Assembly (NCBI GenBank): GCA_028710485.1
Contig: JAQTTZ010000011.1
Location: 1 to 50,657 of the forward strand
Reading direction: 5' to 3'
DNA: 50,657 bases
Source: Bacteriovorax sp.
Lineage (GTDB): Bacteria; Bdellovibrionota; Bacteriovoracia; Bacteriovoracales; Bacteriovoracaceae
Below, piece after piece: positions 43,228 to 50,657 of this stretch. A model generated the notes under the pieces. The model did not search any database. It was not told the DNA's origin and saw nothing but the letters and a program-made list of their open reading frames with translations. How positions within the stretch are numbered: position 1 is the stretch's first letter; each line of letters begins with the position of its first letter. A program made the position numbers and the translations under genes.

Positions 43228-44442
43228 ATGAATATAGATAGTATTAGATCCGATTTTCCACAATTACATATCAAAGTGAATAATCATCCATTGGTTTATT
43301 TTGATAACGCCGCCACAACTTTAAAACCAAAAGTTATGATCGACGCTATTACTGAATACTACTCCCATCAAGTGGCCAATGTTCACCGTGGAATACATAC
43401 TCTTTCAGAAGTGGGCACGCGCCATTTTGAAGAGACAAGAATTGCAGTTCAAAAACTGATCAATGCCCGGGAATCCTACGAGGTTATTTATACCAAAGGG
43501 ACAACTGAATCACTTAACCTGTTGGCGCAATGTTTTGGTAGACAATTTTTTAAGCCTGGTGATGAAATCCTGATTTCAATGATGGAGCACCACTCGAATA
43601 TTGTTCCTTGGCAAATGATCGCAGAGGCCACCGGAGCTAAGCTTGTCGTGGCCCCTATCAATGATCGCGGAGATATCGATCAGGTTGAATACAAAAAACT
43701 TCTTAACAATAAAACCAAAATAGTTTCGATTGCCCATGTTTCCAATACTCTCGGCACAGTAAACCCAATCAAGGAAATGATTAAGGATGCCCATGCAGTT
43801 GGCGCAAAATTTTGTGTGGATGCTGCTCAATCAATTGCTCATATGCCTGTCGATGTTCAGGATCTCGATTGTGACTTTCTGGTCTTTTCGGCACACAAAG
43901 TGTTTGGCCCAAATGCTCTAGGATTTTTATACGGCAAAGAAGATCTCTTAAACCAGATGCCCCCCTACCAAGGTGGTGGCGCTATGATTTCCGAAGTCAC
44001 GTTTGACAAGACTACTTATAATATTCTTCCCAATAAATTTGAAGCTGGAACTCCGGCCATTGCTGAAATTATTGCTTTTAAAAAATCGATTGATTATCTA
44101 AATGCCGTGGGCCTTGCTGAAATCGCAAAACGTGAACACCAATTATTAGAGTATGCAACAAGTGAATTAAAAAAAATTAGCGGCATTCGCATTCTTGGTG
44201 AAGCTCTGGAAAAATCCGGAGTCATTTCATTTTTATTAGAAGGTGTCCATCCTCATGACTTGGGAACAATTTTGGATAAAGAAGGTGTCGCGATACGAAC
44301 AGGTCATCATTGCACGCAGCCGCTTTTAAAAAGATTTAATTGTACAGCAGCGGCCAGAGCATCTTTGGCCTTTTATAATACAAAAGAAGAAGTTGATATA
44401 TTTATTAACGCTATTAATAAAGCACGTAATTTTTTATTATAA
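43228..44442 (+). CDS. sufS: Cysteine desulfurase SufS
   Basis: PLP enzyme that takes sulfur from cysteine for the Suf complex, 404 residues. The N-terminus has YFDNAATTLKPKVMIDAI; the cofactor lysine is in LVFSAHKVFGPNALG, preceded by VDAAQSIAHMPVD; the active-site Cys lies in IRTGHHCTQPLLKRF, in the short-loop group II form that needs a sulfur acceptor such as SufE or SufU. Neither acceptor is in this operon. Secure. Confidence 0.96.
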   Translation: MNIDSIRSDFPQLHIKVNNHPLVYFDNAATTLKPKVMIDAITEYYSHQVANVHRGIHTLSEVGTRHFEETRIAVQKLINARESYEVIYTKGTTESLNLLAQCFGRQFFKPGDEILISMMEHHSNIVPWQMIAEATGAKLVVAPINDRGDIDQVEYKKLLNNKTKIVSIAHVSNTLGTVNPIKEMIKDAHAVGAKFCVDAAQSIAHMPVDVQDLDCDFLVFSAHKVFGPNALGFLYGKEDLLNQMPPYQGGGAMISEVTFDKTTYNILPNKFEAGTPAIAEIIAFKKSIDYLNAVGLAEIAKREHQLLEYATSELKKISGIRILGEALEKSGVISFLLEGVHPHDLGTILDKEGVAIRTGHHCTQPLLKRFNCTAAARASLAFYNTKEEVDIFINAINKARNFLL

Positions 44443-44484
44443 AAATTTTTAAATAGAAAAAAGAAAAATAATTAAGAGGAATGT

Positions 44485-45066
44485 ATGGGAACTCCAAATA
44501 AAGAAATAGAACTAGATATTGATATCCAACCAACACCAAACCCGAATGCACTCAAATTCATTTTGAATTTGCCTGTTAAAAATACTGGGAATTCTACCTA
44601 TAAGTCACCAACCGAATGTGGAGAGAATCACTTGGCGCTTGAACTTTTCAAAGTGCGTGGTGTGGATCAACTGCACTTTTTTGAAAACGTCATCGCTGTC
44701 ACAAAATTTTCCTATGAAGATTGGGACAGTGTTGAAAAAAATGTGATTGCCGTTTTAAAAGAACATATGCCTAATCATGACCCTAACTACAGTGAACCCA
44801 ATCCAGAGGCCGATAGAAGATCTGCCCTTTCTCCGGAACTTCAAAAAATTGAAGCACTTTTGGACAAAACGATTCGCCCAGGACTTCAAGGTGATGGCGG
44901 AGACATCCAAGCATTGACCTATGTAGATAATATTTTAATGGTTAAATACCAAGGTGCTTGTGGGACATGCCCGAGTTCAACAACAGGTACCCTTGAGGCG
45001 ATTAAGGCCATTTTAAGAGATGAATTGAACCCTGAAATTGAGGTCTACATTGCTCCTGAATTTTAG
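44485..45066 (+). CDS. nfu: Nfu-type Fe-S carrier with N-terminal Nfu_N domain
   Basis: 193 residues in two domains. Residues 1-95 form an Nfu_N domain beginning IDIQPTPNPNALKFILNLPV, as in mitochondrial NFU1. Residues 120-193 are a NifU-type domain (IRPGLQGDGGDIQALTYVDN) with the cluster-binding CxxC in QGACGTCPSSTTGT. It probably receives clusters from SufBCD and passes them to target proteins. GAGG lies five bases before the ATG. It closes the suf operon, 42 bases after sufS. This is not a SufU scaffold, which has three separate cysteines. Confidence 0.93.
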   Translation: MGTPNKEIELDIDIQPTPNPNALKFILNLPVKNTGNSTYKSPTECGENHLALELFKVRGVDQLHFFENVIAVTKFSYEDWDSVEKNVIAVLKEHMPNHDPNYSEPNPEADRRSALSPELQKIEALLDKTIRPGLQGDGGDIQALTYVDNILMVKYQGACGTCPSSTTGTLEAIKAILRDELNPEIEVYIAPEF

Positions 45067-45098
45067 TTTGACATATCAAACTAATGATCTAGTATACT
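45066..45098 (+). promoter_or_regulatory. Promoter with overlapping palindrome before the 49-codon gene
   Basis: TTGACA (45068-45073) is a perfect -35 and TATACT (45093-45098) a good -10, though the 19-base spacer is long. The palindrome GTTTGA-CATA-TCAAAC (45066-45081) covers the -35 and would suit a repressor. It starts in the last base of the nfu stop codon and has no following T-run, so it is unlikely to be a terminator. Confidence 0.5.
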
Positions 45099-45111
45099 AA
45101 CAGAGGTGTCT

Positions 45112-45261
45112 ATGATCGTTCAAAATTGTAATCTTCTGTTAGAGATAATCACCAAAATTGAGTTAATGATAACCGAGCAAAAAACTCAACGCCCAGACCT
45201 AAGCGATGAAGAAATCATCGATCAGATTAAAAATAATCTTCGGCTTGAAAATAAGCTCTAA
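45112..45261 (+). CDS. 49-residue protein of unknown function
   Basis: A short frame with GAGG five bases before its ATG and a promoter-like element just upstream. It encodes 49 residues (MIVQNCNLLLEIITKIELMI, then charged residues RPDLSDEEIIDQIKNNL). The first half is an amphipathic helix and the second an acidic helix; one Cys is present. It is too small for secure assignment and no family is recognised. It sits between nfu and a lipoprotein gene and is probably its own unit. Confidence 0.5.
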   Translation: MIVQNCNLLLEIITKIELMITEQKTQRPDLSDEEIIDQIKNNLRLENKL

Positions 45262-45333
45262 GATTTTTTTGACTAGTTCCGAACTTATCAACAAATAAAT
45301 AATCCATGTCGGTTCTCAAAGGAGAGAAATTTT

Positions 45334-45975
45334 ATGTTGAATAAATGGAAAAGGAATTTAGTTGCTTTGATCGCAATCTTCACCTTAGGGTTTGCTACAT
45401 CTTGCGGGAATAACAGTTCATCAAACATCCAGATCGCCGGTGTTCAAGGGCCACATGTTACTCTTCTTCAAGACAATTTATTAATCTCTATGGTTTTCGA
45501 AAACGTTCAATTGGACGGAGGCCTTCGTTATAATATTCCAAAATATAAATATTCTTATTTAGAAATTTCTCCAGATCTTCAATCGACTGGAACTTTAATG
45601 AGTATTTCAATTTCGCTTAAAGATATTGTAGATGGTGGTTTAGATAAACTTGACCCACAAAAACTTCCTGGTGGAAGAAATCTTCCTGGTGTTAGTTCTG
45701 GAGCATTGCCGGCCGTGGCATTTTCAATTGAAAAATTCCACAATATGTCTTTTTACTTAGGTAAAGATGTATTTGGTATCTTCGTTCCAGCTGTAGTTGG
45801 TGTGAACGGAGCAATTGCCAGCTTTAGATATTATATGAACGCAAAAGCAGCAGGAACAATTTCACTTGTTGGTAACGATGACAAAGGTGAAAACGCCGGT
45901 ATCTTGTTAATGATTAACTTAACAGGTGCTACTAAATCTAAAATGATGGGAATCTATAAAAAATATAATCCGTAG
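45334..45975 (+). CDS. Lipoprotein of unknown function
   Basis: 213 residues with a lipoprotein signal peptide ending TLGFATSC (lipobox Cys24). The mature protein is a beta-rich domain with Gly/Pro loops (DPQKLPGGRNLPGVSSGALP) and no charged binding motif. A strong SD (AAGGAGA) precedes the ATG, and codons are simple and repetitive, suggesting high expression. No known domain is seen. The gene ends in a possible terminator hairpin shared with the convergent transporter gene. Confidence 0.7.
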   Translation: MLNKWKRNLVALIAIFTLGFATSCGNNSSSNIQIAGVQGPHVTLLQDNLLISMVFENVQLDGGLRYNIPKYKYSYLEISPDLQSTGTLMSISISLKDIVDGGLDKLDPQKLPGGRNLPGVSSGALPAVAFSIEKFHNMSFYLGKDVFGIFVPAVVGVNGAIASFRYYMNAKAAGTISLVGNDDKGENAGILLMINLTGATKSKMMGIYKKYNP

Positions 45976-45987
45976 TTCTTAATTTTT

Positions 45988-46035
45988 GTGACTACTCTCT
46001 TACAGCTCCTTATCAGCTAATTCTAGAGTAGTCAC
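45988..46035 (+). terminator. 11-base inverted repeat at the lipoprotein/transporter junction
   Basis: GTGACTACTCT (45988-45998) and its exact complement AGAGTAGTCAC (46025-46035) with a 26-base loop in which AGCT pairs with AGCT. The right arm overlaps the last codons of the convergent transporter gene. On the plus strand TTCTCTT follows, making it a weak terminator for the lipoprotein gene; on the minus strand no U-run follows. Confidence 0.5.
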
Positions 46036-46899
46036 TTCTCTTCCAAATACTGGCACAAGAATTACCGACAACATTATCATACCTGCCCCCAATAGATTCA
46101 GAGGATTCAAAAGTTCTTTGAAAATGAAATAACCAAAAAGTGCAGCGAATGGCGACTCCATTAAAAATATCAATCCCGCAATATGGGCCGGAATTTTTTT
46201 CTGTGCTACAACCTGAATCGTAAAAGAAATCATACTAGAAATCACTCCTAGAAAAAGTAATCCAAGAACAGCTTCAGAATGAAAATCTACCAGAGGTGAT
46301 AAATCCACAGGCCCTTTAAAAATCAGGGCTATTGTCACCGAAAAAATGGCAACGAAAAAATTTTGAAGAAAATTAAATTCCACCGCCGAAGAAATCTGAC
46401 TTGCCACTTTTCCGATATACATAATATGAAAAGCAGCACTTATTGCGCATAATAAAGTAAGAAAATCGCCCTTATTCAAATCTTTGACTTCGAGATTGCA
46501 CATCAGCCCCATCCCTATTAAGGCCATAATAACCAGGCCCCAAAAAGTCGCTCGGTATTTTTTCCCAGTGAGTGCCATCATCGTGAGTGGAATAAATAAT
46601 GAATAGAGAGTTGTAATGAATCCGCTCTTGGCCACGGTGGTAGTGGCGAGTCCCAGAGTTTGAAATAATAATGTTCCCAATAAAAAAACTGAACTGATCA
46701 TTGCTTTTTTTAAAATATTTTTTTTTCGCCAAAACGATTTTTTATAAAGTAGAAAAGGAATACTAAGAAGACCGGCCAGTGAAAATCTTAAAGCATTAGA
46801 CCAAAAAGGATCGAAGACTTGAAATGTCCATCGAGTGGCAATAAAACCAAACCCCCATATGGCTGTTGAGAGCGAGAGAAGAATAATATTTAATATCAT
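46000..46899 (-). CDS. EamA/DMT family transporter
   Basis: 299 residues with about ten transmembrane helices in two EamA repeats. The first begins LSTAIWGFGFIATRWTFQVF with FWSNALRFSLAGLLSIPFLL; the second has LLCAISAAFHIMYIGKVASQ and ESPFAALFGYFIFKELLNPL. The substrate is not predictable; this family exports metabolites and amino acids. Its ATG overlaps the hemF stop (ATGA), so it is translated from the same message, an unusual pairing with no evident functional link. Its stop is near the convergent lipoprotein gene. Confidence 0.9.
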   Translation of the reverse strand: MILNIILLSLSTAIWGFGFIATRWTFQVFDPFWSNALRFSLAGLLSIPFLLYKKSFWRKKNILKKAMISSVFLLGTLLFQTLGLATTTVAKSGFITTLYSLFIPLTMMALTGKKYRATFWGLVIMALIGMGLMCNLEVKDLNKGDFLTLLCAISAAFHIMYIGKVASQISSAVEFNFLQNFFVAIFSVTIALIFKGPVDLSPLVDFHSEAVLGLLFLGVISSMISFTIQVVAQKKIPAHIAGLIFLMESPFAALFGYFIFKELLNPLNLLGAGMIMLSVILVPVFGREVTTLELADKEL

Positions 46900-47810
46900 T
46901 TTTTCCCTAAATTATTTACTGCAAAATAATATTTCATCATCTCGGCGTGGGGAGATCCTGCTGGTGGTTGGTATTTATAAGAAAACTTTGCCCGAGCTGG
47001 CAATGAAATTAAAATGGAATCGGTTCGACCATTGGTTTTCAGGCCAAACATCGTCCCGCGATCGTGAAGCAAATTAAATTCTACATAACGGCCTCTGCGA
47101 TGAAGTTGGAAATCTTCATCCTCGTCTGTATAGGCTTCGTCTTTTCTTTTTTCTACAATTGGAAAATAAGATTTGATAAAATGATTTGAGAGGTCTTTAA
47201 CCATTCCAATATCAGAATTCAGGTTTGAAGTATTGAAATGATCAAAAAAGATTCCCCCTATTCCTCTCATCTCTCCACCTCGATGAGTGTTCACAAAATA
47301 TTGATCACATTCTTTTTTCATCTGCTCATAGCAATGATAAGGAGCACAAGCTGAAGCCCAGGTATGATGAAAGAAATCAAAGTCTTCTTTATGGGGATAA
47401 AAGGGCGTAAGATCCGCTCCTCCACCAAACCAGAATTTATTTCCGGCCTCAATCATTCTAAAATTGGCATGAACAGTTGGAACTCTGGGATTTTTAGGAT
47501 GGATAATCAGCGATATGCCACAGGCCCACATTTCTTCACCGCTGCCACCTAATTTTTTAGCAAATTCAGGATCAATAGCACCAAATACTTTAGAAGTATT
47601 TACTCCAGCGTTCTCAATGACCTCACCCCGAAAAGCACGAGTGATCCCGCCGCCTCCAGGCAGGCCCTTATGATCAAGACGATCCCAGGGATCGTTTATG
47701 AGCTCTATTGTAGGATCAATCGCTAGAAGCGCTTTTGTGATTTCATCCTGAAGATTTAATACATGTTGATGAAATTGCGACTTCTTTATTTCCAAATCAT
47801 TATTAATCAT
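46896..47810 (-). CDS. hemF: Oxygen-dependent coproporphyrinogen III oxidase
   Basis: Haem biosynthesis enzyme that decarboxylates coproporphyrinogen III to protoporphyrinogen IX using oxygen, cytoplasmic, 304 residues as expected. Motifs are GGGGITRAFRGEVIENAGVN, FWFGGGADLTPFYP, the substrate-contact HRGGEMRGIGGIFFDHF and RRGRYVEFNLLHDRGTMFGL near the C-terminus. Its presence implies aerobic haem synthesis. AGGA lies upstream of the ATG. It overlaps the transporter gene by four bases and is divergent from the DUF3943-like gene. Confidence 0.96.
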   Translation of the reverse strand: MINNDLEIKKSQFHQHVLNLQDEITKALLAIDPTIELINDPWDRLDHKGLPGGGGITRAFRGEVIENAGVNTSKVFGAIDPEFAKKLGGSGEEMWACGISLIIHPKNPRVPTVHANFRMIEAGNKFWFGGGADLTPFYPHKEDFDFFHHTWASACAPYHCYEQMKKECDQYFVNTHRGGEMRGIGGIFFDHFNTSNLNSDIGMVKDLSNHFIKSYFPIVEKRKDEAYTDEDEDFQLHRRGRYVEFNLLHDRGTMFGLKTNGRTDSILISLPARAKFSYKYQPPAGSPHAEMMKYYFAVNNLGKK

Positions 47811-47904
47811 AATTTTCCTGCATATGCTTGTTTGGCGTTTTCAATAGGCCTGCCAATGTGTTAAAAGTGGGCAAATTAAAGCCTCTCAATATCGATACCA
47901 TAAT

Positions 47905-48636
47905 ATGAACAAGTTTGTCCTGATACTCATTATGTTTGCCATTTTTTTGGGAATTATTCCAAGAAATTCACTTGCTACGCAGGCCGATCTTAAAGAAAAT
48001 ATCAAAGCAGAATTCAAAGAAACATTTACCGGCGAAGTGGAGGCCGATCCCAAAACGGGAAAAAGACTTCCTCTCTATAACTACAGCTATCAAGACCGCG
48101 AACACAGCTTGGCCGAAAATGTGAAAAACATTGGAATTGTTTACGGTATGACTTGGTTTTTTTATCCCATAGTTCAACCAAAAATTTTTCACGGTGCAGG
48201 AGGGATTAAAACCTACAGTCGCAATTTTGGAAAACTTGTTTTTGACCAAGATGAGCCTTTCTGGAATAACTTTGTACACCCTTTGAGCGGCTCACAACTT
48301 TATCTTTTGTATCGAGCAGATGGGTATGACAGGTTAAGTGCTTTCGAAATGACTTTTGTTTCTTCGGCCCTATTTGAAATGACGGTCGAAATTTTTACTG
48401 AGCCAGGAAGCGTTCAGGATCTTTATCAAACTCCAGTGCTAGGAACTGTTTTAGGATTTGGAATTGAAAATGCTTCAATGTATTTATTGAACTCCGGTAA
48501 TACCCTTGGAAAAATTTTAGGCCATGCAATAAATCCCGCCACTCTCCTTCCGCTATATTCGGGGCGAACACTTATTATTCCCAAAATTGAAGATGCAGAT
48601 AAAGGTGCCATGATAAGATGGGATTTAAAATTTTAA
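47905..48636 (+). CDS. Exported DUF3943-like protein
   Basis: 243 residues with a signal peptide (MNKFVLILIMFAIFLGIIPR, cleaved after NSLA). The central part reads WNNFVHPLSGSQLYLLYRAD, FEMTFVSSALFEMTVEIFTE and VQDLYQTPVLGTVLGFGIEN, a pattern I recall for DUF3943 (conserved NN..HP..G and TP..G blocks). Such proteins are linked to the outer membrane or periplasm; the function is unknown. It is translationally coupled to the following beta-barrel gene by a TAATG overlap. Confidence 0.6.
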   Translation: MNKFVLILIMFAIFLGIIPRNSLATQADLKENIKAEFKETFTGEVEADPKTGKRLPLYNYSYQDREHSLAENVKNIGIVYGMTWFFYPIVQPKIFHGAGGIKTYSRNFGKLVFDQDEPFWNNFVHPLSGSQLYLLYRADGYDRLSAFEMTFVSSALFEMTVEIFTEPGSVQDLYQTPVLGTVLGFGIENASMYLLNSGNTLGKILGHAINPATLLPLYSGRTLIIPKIEDADKGAMIRWDLKF

Positions 48637-49355
48637 TGAAAATACCAATTCGTATTCTCTATTCTTTTTTAGCGATGATTATTGTTTTCAATTCAGCACT
48701 TGCCTCTGTTACTAGAAATTCAATTGATGATAATTTTAATATTAAAGCGGGAATTAGTATTAACAAAATCTATTTTAAAACCGGCCTCATTCCTACCAAC
48801 CTTGAAAGAGAAGATCATACCGAGAGTTCCGGCATAGGATTTAATACCAGTGTTGGTTACAAATGGAATGATTGGGAATTGATGATATCCTCAGATGTTT
48901 TATTTGGAACACTCAAAGACATAACTTTTACCGTGGATTCAAACGAAGTTTCAGGAGATGGCAATTTTCGATTTTTCACTTTGAGTCCACTGCTGCGCTA
49001 CTATACTCCTTATACAATTGGCCACCGATGGAATCTTTTTTATAGTGCAGGACCAACCTGGTCGCTTCACACCTTTACTTTGAACAACACTTCGAGGGGC
49101 ACCAATTTTAGTAGTGGAAAACGTATTAGCTTTGAGAATCGCGGCGGTAGTATCAATATTGGTTTTGAAGAAATTGTTCCCTACAAAGATACACATCCAA
49201 CCTACTTCGAAATCGGCTATAGTTATATGAGATCTCATCAAATATTTATAGTTGATGCTAGTGATTTCAAAGATGCGAAAACACTTCAAAAAGGCAATTC
49301 GGAAGAGTTCCACGGCCATTACTTTATCCTTCGTTTCGGTATAACCCTCTTCTAG
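48636..49355 (+). CDS. Outer-membrane beta-barrel protein
   Basis: 239 residues from the ATG at 48636, which overlaps the preceding stop (TAATG); an in-frame ATG at 48618 would add six residues. Signal peptide MKIPIRILYSFLAMIIVFNS ends in ALA. The mature part alternates polar and hydrophobic residues in strands (SSGIGFNTSVGYKWNDWELM; YYTPYTIGHRWNLFYSAGPT; TYFEIGYSYMRSHQ) and ends RFGITLF, with terminal Phe, the BAM-recognition signature of outer-membrane proteins. The family is not identified; OmpA- or porin-like barrel of about ten strands. Confidence 0.7.
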   Translation: MKIPIRILYSFLAMIIVFNSALASVTRNSIDDNFNIKAGISINKIYFKTGLIPTNLEREDHTESSGIGFNTSVGYKWNDWELMISSDVLFGTLKDITFTVDSNEVSGDGNFRFFTLSPLLRYYTPYTIGHRWNLFYSAGPTWSLHTFTLNNTSRGTNFSSGKRISFENRGGSINIGFEEIVPYKDTHPTYFEIGYSYMRSHQIFIVDASDFKDAKTLQKGNSEEFHGHYFILRFGITLF

Positions 49356-49539
49356 ATTTCAAGTAATTACCTCGCTATTAGCTCGGATATTGGTCGTCTT
49401 AAATATTCCCAAGCAAATCATTTATACTAAATTCATCAGTTAATAAGAATAAAAACACTTCTAAAGAACTGATCTATAATTAACGAAGAGCTATTTAGTC
49501 TAATCCCTTCTTTAGACATGTTTTAATGCAAGGATTTTT

Positions 49540-50657
49540 ATGATGATATCAAAATCTCTGATCATAGGTTTAGTGACCATCTCTTTTTCTCATATGCTTT
49601 TCGCTAATGAGGCAGGAGTTGCTAAAGTTGTGATCATGAGAGGTCAGGTTAAGGCAAAGCTTCTCGATGGAAGCATAATTGATGTGAGACCCGATCAATC
49701 TATCCCCGAAGGAGCAACTCTTCAAACGGCAGAAAAAAGTTTTGTGAAACTGATCTTCATTGATAAATCTCAAATGAACCTTGGCCCCAACTCTCAAATG
49801 ATTATTAATACTTTTCCAAAAAAAGAAGCTGGGATCATTACATTAGTTAAAGGACAACTTCGTTCTCAAGTTACCAAAGACTATATGGAGATGGATGATA
49901 AAAGTAAGAGTAAACTTTATATCAAAACCAAAACCGCTGCGATGGGTATTCGCGGAACAGATTTCCAAGTTAATTTCAACCCTGAAAATCAAAATACTGC
50001 CCTCATTACTTTCGAAGGTAAAGTGGCCATGGCCCATATAGAAAAGGGTACACGTGAAGATCGCTTTGACCAAGGTAAACTCGAGAGAGTTGTCTCAAGT
50101 GATAAGGCCGTTATGGTTGAACACGGACAAATTTCTGCAGTTAATTTAAACGTTGCTGAAAGAGCAATGGCCCCAACTCTCCTTGGAACAAAACAAATCG
50201 ATGCGCTTAAAGATAATGAAACGGGAATGAAGCAATCGACAGAAGGCGATAAAAAACAATATCGAAATCCATTACCACCCGGAGCTGATAGTGCAACTTT
50301 TTCGAACGTCTCTAAGGACATTTCTCCAGAAAAAGAAAAAGCTACCAAATCTGACCCCAACGGATTTTTCAATGCCAAGACTGGTGAGTACAAACTTCCT
50401 GCAGGATCAATCGTTGATTTAAGTACAGTAAATATTATTCCTCCTCCGACTAATGCCGTTTTCGATCCAAACTCTAAAACCTATGTGGTGCCTGAGAGTT
50501 ATGGAAAAATTGACAAAACGACTGGTGAATACAAAGCACCGGAAGGTTTAAAATTGGGAATTGATGGTAAATTTATTTTAGTTGATGCCGCCGCTTATTC
50601 TAAAACTCAAGTCGTCAACAAAGACGAAAAGAAAGACGAAAAGAAAGACGAAAAGAA
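49540..50657 (+). CDS. FecR-domain exported protein (3' end beyond window)
   Basis: Open to the window edge, 372 codons visible. AGGA precedes an ATG-ATG start; the signal peptide (KSLIIGLVTISFSHMLFA) is followed by a FecR domain at about 25-165 (VAKVVIMRGQVKAKLLDGS; GATLQTAEKSFVKLIFIDKS; TKTAAMGIRGTDFQVN). Relatives in delta-proteobacteria are periplasmic or surface-linked proteins, not only sigma regulators. There is no membrane segment. The last third is repetitive: FDPNSKTYVVPESYGKIDKT and then KDEK repeats running off the end. No sigma factor or TonB receptor gene is adjacent in the window. Confidence 0.82.
   Translation, partial: MMISKSLIIGLVTISFSHMLFANEAGVAKVVIMRGQVKAKLLDGSIIDVRPDQSIPEGATLQTAEKSFVKLIFIDKSQMNLGPNSQMIINTFPKKEAGIITLVKGQLRSQVTKDYMEMDDKSKSKLYIKTKTAAMGIRGTDFQVNFNPENQNTALITFEGKVAMAHIEKGTREDRFDQGKLERVVSSDKAVMVEHGQISAVNLNVAERAMAPTLLGTKQIDALKDNETGMKQSTEGDKKQYRNPLPPGADSATFSNVSKDISPEKEKATKSDPNGFFNAKTGEYKLPAGSIVDLSTVNIIPPPTNAVFDPNSKTYVVPESYGKIDKTTGEYKAPEGLKLGIDGKFILVDAAAYSKTQVVNKDEKKDEKKDEK
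50620..50657 (+). repeat. 12-base tandem repeats (KDEK) at window end
   Basis: Three copies of AAAGACGAAAAG and the start of a fourth, encoding KDEK units within the FecR-domain gene. The array continues past the window edge, so its total length is unknown; such perfect repeats tend to vary by slippage. Confidence 0.8.

Noticed and set aside
45259..45270. T-run after the 49-codon gene as a terminator
   Set aside because: ATTTTTTTG is present but I find no stable stem before it.
50620..50657. CRISPR-like regular repeats
   Set aside because: Units are 12 bases, directly adjacent without spacers and in frame within a gene.

Overview
The window reads as a stretch of low-GC, Gram-negative chromosome that is densely packed and mostly housekeeping. 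Outer-membrane and secretion genes (type II secretion, lipoproteins, beta-barrel protein), a type III glutamine synthetase, an aerobic HemF, a SUF iron-sulfur operon and many Lys/Asn/Phe-rich proteins suggest a member of the Bdellovibrionota (Bacteriovorax/Peredibacter-like). That assignment is inference from gene content and style; there is no rRNA here. I saw no tRNA, rRNA, insertion sequence, prophage or CRISPR array.

Layout. 1-7 kb: the 3' part of a class I methyltransferase, then on the minus strand a Tat-exported flavin amine oxidase, glutamine synthetase III (glnN) with its own terminator and a 5' hairpin that could mask its ribosome binding site, and an M61 peptidase. 7-8.3 kb: an atypical HesB-type protein overlapping a LysR regulator. 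8.3-14 kb (minus): acyl-CoA dehydrogenase, FG-GAP lipoprotein, diiron oxygenase-like protein and 2Fe-2S/flavin reductase, probably one unit built around an uncharacterised oxidation. 14.2-28.5 kb: a complete type II secretion operon in canonical order, gspC-D-E-F-G-H-I-J-K-L-M-N, running into an ispA-like prenyl synthase. 29.4-30.4 kb (minus): ihfA-like gene and a MerR-type regulator.

30.4-34.1 kb (minus): a two-gene type IIA topoisomerase operon. Both subunits resemble the phage T4/eukaryotic topoisomerase II lineage more than gyrase or ParC/ParE, and the A subunit has no C-terminal pinwheel domain. This is the most unusual item in the window. 34.1-39 kb: small secreted and unknown proteins, a GNAT acetyltransferase, a GlpG-like rhomboid and an exported M48-like metallopeptidase. 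39.1-45.1 kb: an Rrf2/IscR-type regulator with three cysteines, preceded by a perfect AAATAGGT-N9-ACCTATTT dyad, then sufB-C-D-S and a two-domain nfu gene; regulator and operon overlap by four bases. 45.1-50.7 kb: a 49-codon gene, a lipoprotein, an EamA transporter coupled to hemF, a DUF3943-like exported protein coupled to a beta-barrel protein, and a FecR-domain protein that runs off the end in KDEK repeats.

Gene function was assigned by reading motifs in the translations; no database search was possible. Start sites were moved from the longest reading frame where family length, signal peptide or Shine-Dalgarno (SD) spacing argued for it.
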